Assembly (NCBI RefSeq): GCF_900101445.1
Contig: NZ_FNKE01000001.1
Location: forward strand, 434,001-498,000
Source of the DNA: Streptococcus equinus
GTDB taxonomy: Bacteria; Bacillota; Bacilli; Lactobacillales; Streptococcaceae
Direction: 5' to 3'
DNA length: 64,000 nucleotides
Position numbers and translations under genes: made by a program. Positions 60,037 through 64,000 of the stretch are shown here, piece after piece; positions within the stretch are counted from its first letter, which is position 1, and every line of letters begins with the position of its first letter. The notes under the pieces were generated by a model. That model had not been told where the DNA came from, made no database searches, and saw only the letters and a program-made list of their open reading frames with translations.

Positions 60037-60127
60037 GTTAAATGATGGTATCGCTTACTATTTTTTGAAATAATCTGCCATATCTAGCGTGATTAACCAA
60101 TTCTGACTATTAAATTTAGGCAAAATA

Positions 60128-60136
60128 TGGTAAAAT
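60128..60136 (+). promoter_or_regulatory. Extended -10 promoter immediately before ylxM
   Basis: TGGTAAAAT (60128-60136) puts the transcription start at about 60143-60144, the first base of the ylxM ATG. No ribosome site fits between. Confidence 0.5.
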
Positions 60137-60143
60137 GGGGATT

Positions 60144-60476
60144 ATGGAAATTGAAAAAACCAATCGTATGAATGCTCTTTTTGAGTTCTATGCTGCTTTG
60201 TTAACAGACAAGCAGATGAATTATATTGAACTGTATTATGCGGATGACTATAGCTTGGCTGAGATTGCTGAGGAATTTGGGGTTAGCCGTCAAGCAGTTT
60301 ATGACAATATCAAACGAACTGAAAAGATTTTAGAAGCTTATGAGATGAAGCTACACATGTATTCGGATTATATTGTTCGTAGTCAGATTTTTGATGAGAT
60401 TTTGGATAAATACCCATCAGATGACTTTTTGAAAGAAAAAATTGCGATTTTGAGCAGTATTGATAACCGAGATTAG
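60144..60476 (+). CDS. ylxM: YlxM, HTH partner of the signal recognition particle
   Basis: A 110-residue helix-turn-helix protein: [45 protein letters not shown], as in UPF0122/YlxM, always next to ffh and modulating SRP in streptococci. ATG at 60144 ([10 protein letters not shown]) is preferred; the ATG at 60135 lies inside the -10 box, so it cannot be on the message from that promoter. ffh follows 46 bases later. Confidence 0.93.
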   Translation: MEIEKTNRMNALFEFYAALLTDKQMNYIELYYADDYSLAEIAEEFGVSRQAVYDNIKRTEKILEAYEMKLHMYSDYIVRSQIFDEILDKYPSDDFLKEKIAILSSIDNRD

Positions 60477-60521
60477 ACAAGACAATCGAGAAATTAATAG
60501 ATTTAGTAGGAGAATAATATT

Positions 60522-62087
60522 ATGGCTTTTGAAAGTTTGACAGAACGCCTACAAGGGGTTTTTAAAAATATTCGCGGAAAGAAAAAGCTATCTGAAAAAG
60601 ATGTTCAGGAAGTAACCAAAGAGATTCGTTTGGCTTTGCTTGAAGCCGACGTTGCTTTGCCAGTTGTTAAAACGTTTATCAAACGCGTTCGCGAACGTGC
60701 AGTTGGTCATGAAATCATTGATACACTTGACCCAACTCAACAAATCGTTAAAATCGTTAACGAAGAATTAACAGAAATCCTTGGTTCTGAAACAGCTGAG
60801 CTTGAAAATTCACCTAAAATTCCTACAATCATTATGATGGTCGGTCTTCAAGGTGCTGGTAAAACTACATTTGCTGGTAAATTGGCTAACAAGCTGATTA
60901 AAGAAGAAAAAGCTCGTCCAATGATGATTGCGGCTGATATCTATCGTCCAGCAGCCATCGACCAATTGAAAACTCTTGGTAGTCAAATCAATGTTCCTGT
61001 CTTTGATATGGGAACTGACCATTCAGCCGTTGAAATCGTGACAAATGGTTTGGCACAAGCCAAAGAAAACCACAACGATTACGTTATCATCGATACGGCT
61101 GGTCGTTTGCAAATCGATGAAGCTTTGATGCAAGAACTTCGTGATGTCAAAGCTCTAGCTCAACCAAACGAAATTCTTTTAGTTGTTGATAGCATGATCG
61201 GTCAAGAAGCTGCCAACGTCGCTGATGAATTCAACAAACAATTGGATATCACAGGGGTTGTCTTGACTAAGATTGATGGTGACACTCGTGGTGGTGCGGC
61301 CCTTTCTATCCGCGAAATCACAGGTAAACCAATCAAATTCACTGGTACTGGTGAAAAAATCACTGATATCGAGACTTTCCACCCAGACCGTATGTCAAGC
61401 CGTATCCTTGGCATGGGTGACCTTCTCACATTGATTGAAAAAGCCAGTCAAGAATACGATGAAAAACGTTCAATGGAACTCGCTGAAAAAATGCGTGAAA
61501 ATACCTTTGATTTCAACGATTTCATCGAACAACTTGACCAAGTTCAAAACATGGGACCAATGGAAGATCTAATCAAGATGATTCCTGGTATGGCTAACAA
61601 CCCAGCACTTAAAAACTTCAAAGTCGATGAAAAAGCAGTCGCTCGTAAACGCGCTATCGTGTCATCAATGACGCCTGAAGAACGTGAAAATCCTGATTTG
61701 CTAACACCTAGCCGTCGTCGTCGTATCGCAGCTGGTTCAGGTAACAGCTTTGTCGATGTTAACAAATTCATCAAAGACTTCAACCAAGCTAAACAAATGA
61801 TGCAAGGTGTGATGTCTGGTGACATGGAAAAAATGATGAAGAAAATGGGTATCAACCCAAATAATCTTCCTAAAAACATGCCAAATGGTATGGACATGTC
61901 ATCACTTGAAGGCATGATGGGCGGAAACGGTATGCCAGACCTATCAGCACTCGGTGGAGATATGGATCTTAGCCAAATGATGGGTGGCGGATTCAAAGGT
62001 AAAATCGGTGAATTTGCTATGAAACAATCAATGAAACGCATGGCAAACAAAATGAAAAAAGCCAAGAAAAAACGTAATAAAAAATAA
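60522..62087 (+). CDS. ffh: Signal recognition particle protein Ffh (SRP54)
   Basis: GTPase that binds signal peptides and 4.5S RNA to target proteins to the membrane. The 521-residue protein has NG domain motifs GLQGAGKTTFAGKLA (near 107), DTAGRLQIDEAL and TKIDGDTRGGAALS, and a Met-rich M domain with the RNA-binding SRRRRIAAGSGNS and the C-terminal Met/Gly tail (GMDMSSLEGMMGGNGMPD). GGAGAATAATATT precedes the ATG; terminator after. Confidence 0.97.
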   Translation: MAFESLTERLQGVFKNIRGKKKLSEKDVQEVTKEIRLALLEADVALPVVKTFIKRVRERAVGHEIIDTLDPTQQIVKIVNEELTEILGSETAELENSPKIPTIIMMVGLQGAGKTTFAGKLANKLIKEEKARPMMIAADIYRPAAIDQLKTLGSQINVPVFDMGTDHSAVEIVTNGLAQAKENHNDYVIIDTAGRLQIDEALMQELRDVKALAQPNEILLVVDSMIGQEAANVADEFNKQLDITGVVLTKIDGDTRGGAALSIREITGKPIKFTGTGEKITDIETFHPDRMSSRILGMGDLLTLIEKASQEYDEKRSMELAEKMRENTFDFNDFIEQLDQVQNMGPMEDLIKMIPGMANNPALKNFKVDEKAVARKRAIVSSMTPEERENPDLLTPSRRRRIAAGSGNSFVDVNKFIKDFNQAKQMMQGVMSGDMEKMMKKMGINPNNLPKNMPNGMDMSSLEGMMGGNGMPDLSALGGDMDLSQMMGGGFKGKIGEFAMKQSMKRMANKMKKAKKKRNKK

Positions 62088-62097
62088 TTTATAGTAG

Positions 62098-62127
62098 AAA
62101 AAGTCGCGGATTCCCGCGGCTTTTTTG
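62098..62127 (+). terminator. Terminator of ylxM-ffh
   Basis: Perfect stem AAGTCGCGG/CCGCGGCTT with T6. Confidence 0.86.
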
Positions 62128-62200
62128 GTTTATTTCTGAAAACTGTTTCAATTTATGATATAATGATTAGAAAATATCGGTTAAATTTTGGGAGAGATTT

Positions 62201-63763
62201 ATGAAGATTAAGATGAGTGAGGTAATAGCGCAGCGCGATAGCCTCAAAAGCTCTATCAGCCAAACAAAGAGTCAACTATCAAGTGCCAAGAAAAAGCTTA
62301 AAAGCGCAGCCAATTCAGAGGCTCTAAAAGGTGATGTCAAAGATGCGATTGATAACAAAATTAATAACTACCAAGTACCTTTGTTGACCAATTACGTGAA
62401 CAGCTTGGATGTCATATCACAAGGTTATGACAATCTCATCAGCACTTTTAAGAGTATTGTGAGTGAAAATAGCGACTCTGCCATTATCGACACGGATGTC
62501 TTACAACAAATGGTGGATAAGTTCGGCTCACCACTAGAACAGTTAAAGACAAGCTCAGACGCGATTAATAAGGCAATTGACGATGTCGCAGACATTATTA
62601 CTTTGAATAAGGTCACAACGGATGATGCCATTTCAGAATTTAGAGGCGCGAAGAAAGTCCTGACCAACACCATCAAGGACATGGGGACGTTTAACAACAC
62701 AGTCTTTACCAGCGAAGCAGGCGACATCCTAGACGAACAAAACACGCAAATTACAAGCTTATCTGACCTAGGAAGTGGTTCGTATACTAGCAAAAAAGCT
62801 AAGGATTTCTACAAGAAAACAGCTTTTAAAACAGAAGTTAAAGAAACTAAGCTTGTTGTTAGCGGTAAGGCTAGACGTGATCAGCTTAAAAGTGACCTAG
62901 CTAAGGAACTTCAAACATCAAAATATAGTGGGTACATGAATTTATCAGGTGCAATGGCACTTGCGACAGCTATGCCAATTGCCCTAACTTGGAAAAAAGG
63001 TGCTAAGATTAATAAAACCTTATCTAAACCAGGTGGTCCGAGTGAAAAAGACTTAGAAAGTATTGGCGTAGGGACTAAGGAAAGTAAAGAAATTCTCTTA
63101 TATGATAATCTATATGGTTACGCAAAATATACTTTTGAAACGTCAGTTTCCAACAAAGGAAAAGTTGCCTTTACTTTTAGTCAATCAGGATTGGATAGTG
63201 TGACATCTGGAAATACCACTTTAACTAAAAAAGGTGAACTAAATTTACCAGTTTCTGGTTCTGCTCTAGAAGGGCATCCATCATATGATGTTAGTGCTAA
63301 TGCTAAAGGGATTAGTGGCATATCAGGAAGCATCGGAAACGATAAATCAAAAACAACGTATGGTGTTAAGTACATTAATGGCGCATTAGCAGCTTACACA
63401 AGTAACCAATCGAATTTTGCATTGCCACAACAAGCCACAAACGATGTAGCGACCCTAAAAGAAAAAGTCACTTTCGAACAAGGCCAATACTTGAGAGATG
63501 GTGGGGGAAAAACACGAGGGCCAGAATGGTCGGATATAGAGAATTCTTTTTCTAGTAGTGTGGACACGATGGCGAATGCAGCAAAAAATGTAGGCGGCTT
63601 TGTTTGGAATCATTTTGGAGAAATTGCTGTTGGCACACTTGTCGGTGTTGTAATTGGAGCAGGTATTATTTTAGCGTCTCCTGAATTACTTGTAGGTGGC
63701 TTTGTTGGTGGAGCAATAAGTTTGGTTGTAGAAAATAACGAGGTTTCAAATAATGAAAGATAG
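62201..63763 (+). CDS. LXG-domain protein, predicted type VII secretion toxin
   Basis: The 520-residue protein has a helical N-terminus with the LXG hallmark (MKIKMSEVIAQRDSLKSSIS, then EALKGDVKDAIDNK near residue 40 and LLTNYVNSLDVISQGYDNLISTF), the export domain of T7SS antibacterial effectors (residues about 1-215). The middle is beta-rich. The last 60 residues hold a Gly-rich hydrophobic stretch (AVGTLVGVVIGAGIILASPELLVGGFVGGAIS), so the toxin part could insert into membranes. GGGAGAG precedes the ATG. The next gene overlaps its end. Confidence 0.82.
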   Translation: MKIKMSEVIAQRDSLKSSISQTKSQLSSAKKKLKSAANSEALKGDVKDAIDNKINNYQVPLLTNYVNSLDVISQGYDNLISTFKSIVSENSDSAIIDTDVLQQMVDKFGSPLEQLKTSSDAINKAIDDVADIITLNKVTTDDAISEFRGAKKVLTNTIKDMGTFNNTVFTSEAGDILDEQNTQITSLSDLGSGSYTSKKAKDFYKKTAFKTEVKETKLVVSGKARRDQLKSDLAKELQTSKYSGYMNLSGAMALATAMPIALTWKKGAKINKTLSKPGGPSEKDLESIGVGTKESKEILLYDNLYGYAKYTFETSVSNKGKVAFTFSQSGLDSVTSGNTTLTKKGELNLPVSGSALEGHPSYDVSANAKGISGISGSIGNDKSKTTYGVKYINGALAAYTSNQSNFALPQQATNDVATLKEKVTFEQGQYLRDGGGKTRGPEWSDIENSFSSSVDTMANAAKNVGGFVWNHFGEIAVGTLVGVVIGAGIILASPELLVGGFVGGAISLVVENNEVSNNER

Positions 63764-64000
63764 GTACATACAAAAGTTTAGCAAAAGGAGCGGGAAAGAA
63801 ACTGTTGTTGGTATCAAAAAAAGACAGTATATTTTATTTGTATTATTAATAATATTAGCTCTAGTAGGAATTTATTGGTATAACATAACGCTAAATAGCG
63901 ATAATAAAAATTTTACAAATATTATTTTTATACTTTTAGTTGCAGTTGCTTTTCTTCTTTTTGCTTTGCTCCTTTTCTTTAGTAAGCTTTTATTATTTAT
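63753..64000 (+). CDS. Two-helix membrane protein, probable immunity gene of the LXG effector (cut by window edge)
   Basis: ATG at 63753 overlaps the effector stop by 11 bases and the frame stays open for 82 codons to the window end. A basic start (MKDRYIQKFSKRSGKE) is followed by two hydrophobic helices (YILFVLLIILALVGIYWY and IIFILLVAVAFLLFALLLFF). Overlap with an LXG gene and membrane topology suggest an immunity protein against a membrane-acting toxin. No family recognised. Confidence 0.65.
   Translation, partial: MKDRYIQKFSKRSGKETVVGIKKRQYILFVLLIILALVGIYWYNITLNSDNKNFTNIIFILLVAVAFLLFALLLFFSKLLLF

Noticed and set aside
61544-62065. A 173-codon antisense frame over the 3' end of ffh
   Set aside because: Opposite strand of the Met/Gly-rich M domain; lack of stops follows from ATG/GGT codons. 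No start signals.

Overview
The window reads as chromosome of a low-GC streptococcus. The gene content and wording of the proteins (rgg-linked glucansucrase, HdiR/UmuC SOS cassette, aco-type pyruvate dehydrogenase operon, guaA - gntR - ylxM - ffh framework) fit the S. bovis/S. equinus complex best, but the species is an inference. No rRNA, tRNA, CRISPR array or intact insertion sequence was seen.

Layout. 1-11.3 kb is core: a partial apbE, a 4-oxalocrotonate tautomerase, a tiny very basic protein, a structured non-coding RNA candidate, then tdk-prfA-prmC-tsaC-type gene-glyA-nucleoid protein-Pmp23-like muralytic protein and a heterodimeric ABC exporter. 11.3-22.6 kb is carbon metabolism: a cytoplasmic alpha-amylase with a CcpA site, a TVP38/DedA-like membrane protein, the four-gene pyruvate dehydrogenase complex (E2 with tandem E3-binding domains, E3 with its own lipoyl domain), a divergent EamA exporter/MocR regulator pair and the lipoate ligase that would serve the complex. 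22.6-33.8 kb holds a lipoprotein, small membrane and flavin-binding proteins, a MATE pump and an alpha/beta hydrolase that share an unusual 19-bp-spacer MerR-type promoter, a divergent zinc macrodomain, a persulfide-detoxification operon (CstR-like repressor, rhodaneses, CoA-disulfide reductase) and guaA.

From the end of guaA (33.77 kb) to the GntR gene (59.3 kb) the content is accessory: an XRE regulator, NUDIX, a LytTR/LiaF-like pair, three CPBP membrane proteases, an ICMT-like enzyme, Rgg plus a 1442-residue GH70 glucansucrase, a CcpA-site MATE pump, dhaL-dhaM without dhaK, an SOS mutagenesis cassette (HdiR-like repressor, UmuC, YolD-like), and a type I restriction-modification locus whose hsdS can exchange target-recognition domains with an inverted silent hsdS cassette. 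The recombinase and, unusually, hsdR lie inside the invertible segment. The core resumes with gntR, ylxM and ffh, and the window ends in an LXG-type type VII secretion effector followed by a truncated two-helix membrane protein, a likely immunity gene.

The most notable points are the hsdR-spanning phase-variable R-M locus, the two matched MerR-type promoters without a MerR gene in the window, the zinc macrodomain with a changed catalytic loop, the one-cysteine CstR-like repressor, a repeated TTAGTATT palindrome around a CPBP gene, and the LXG effector/immunity pair.
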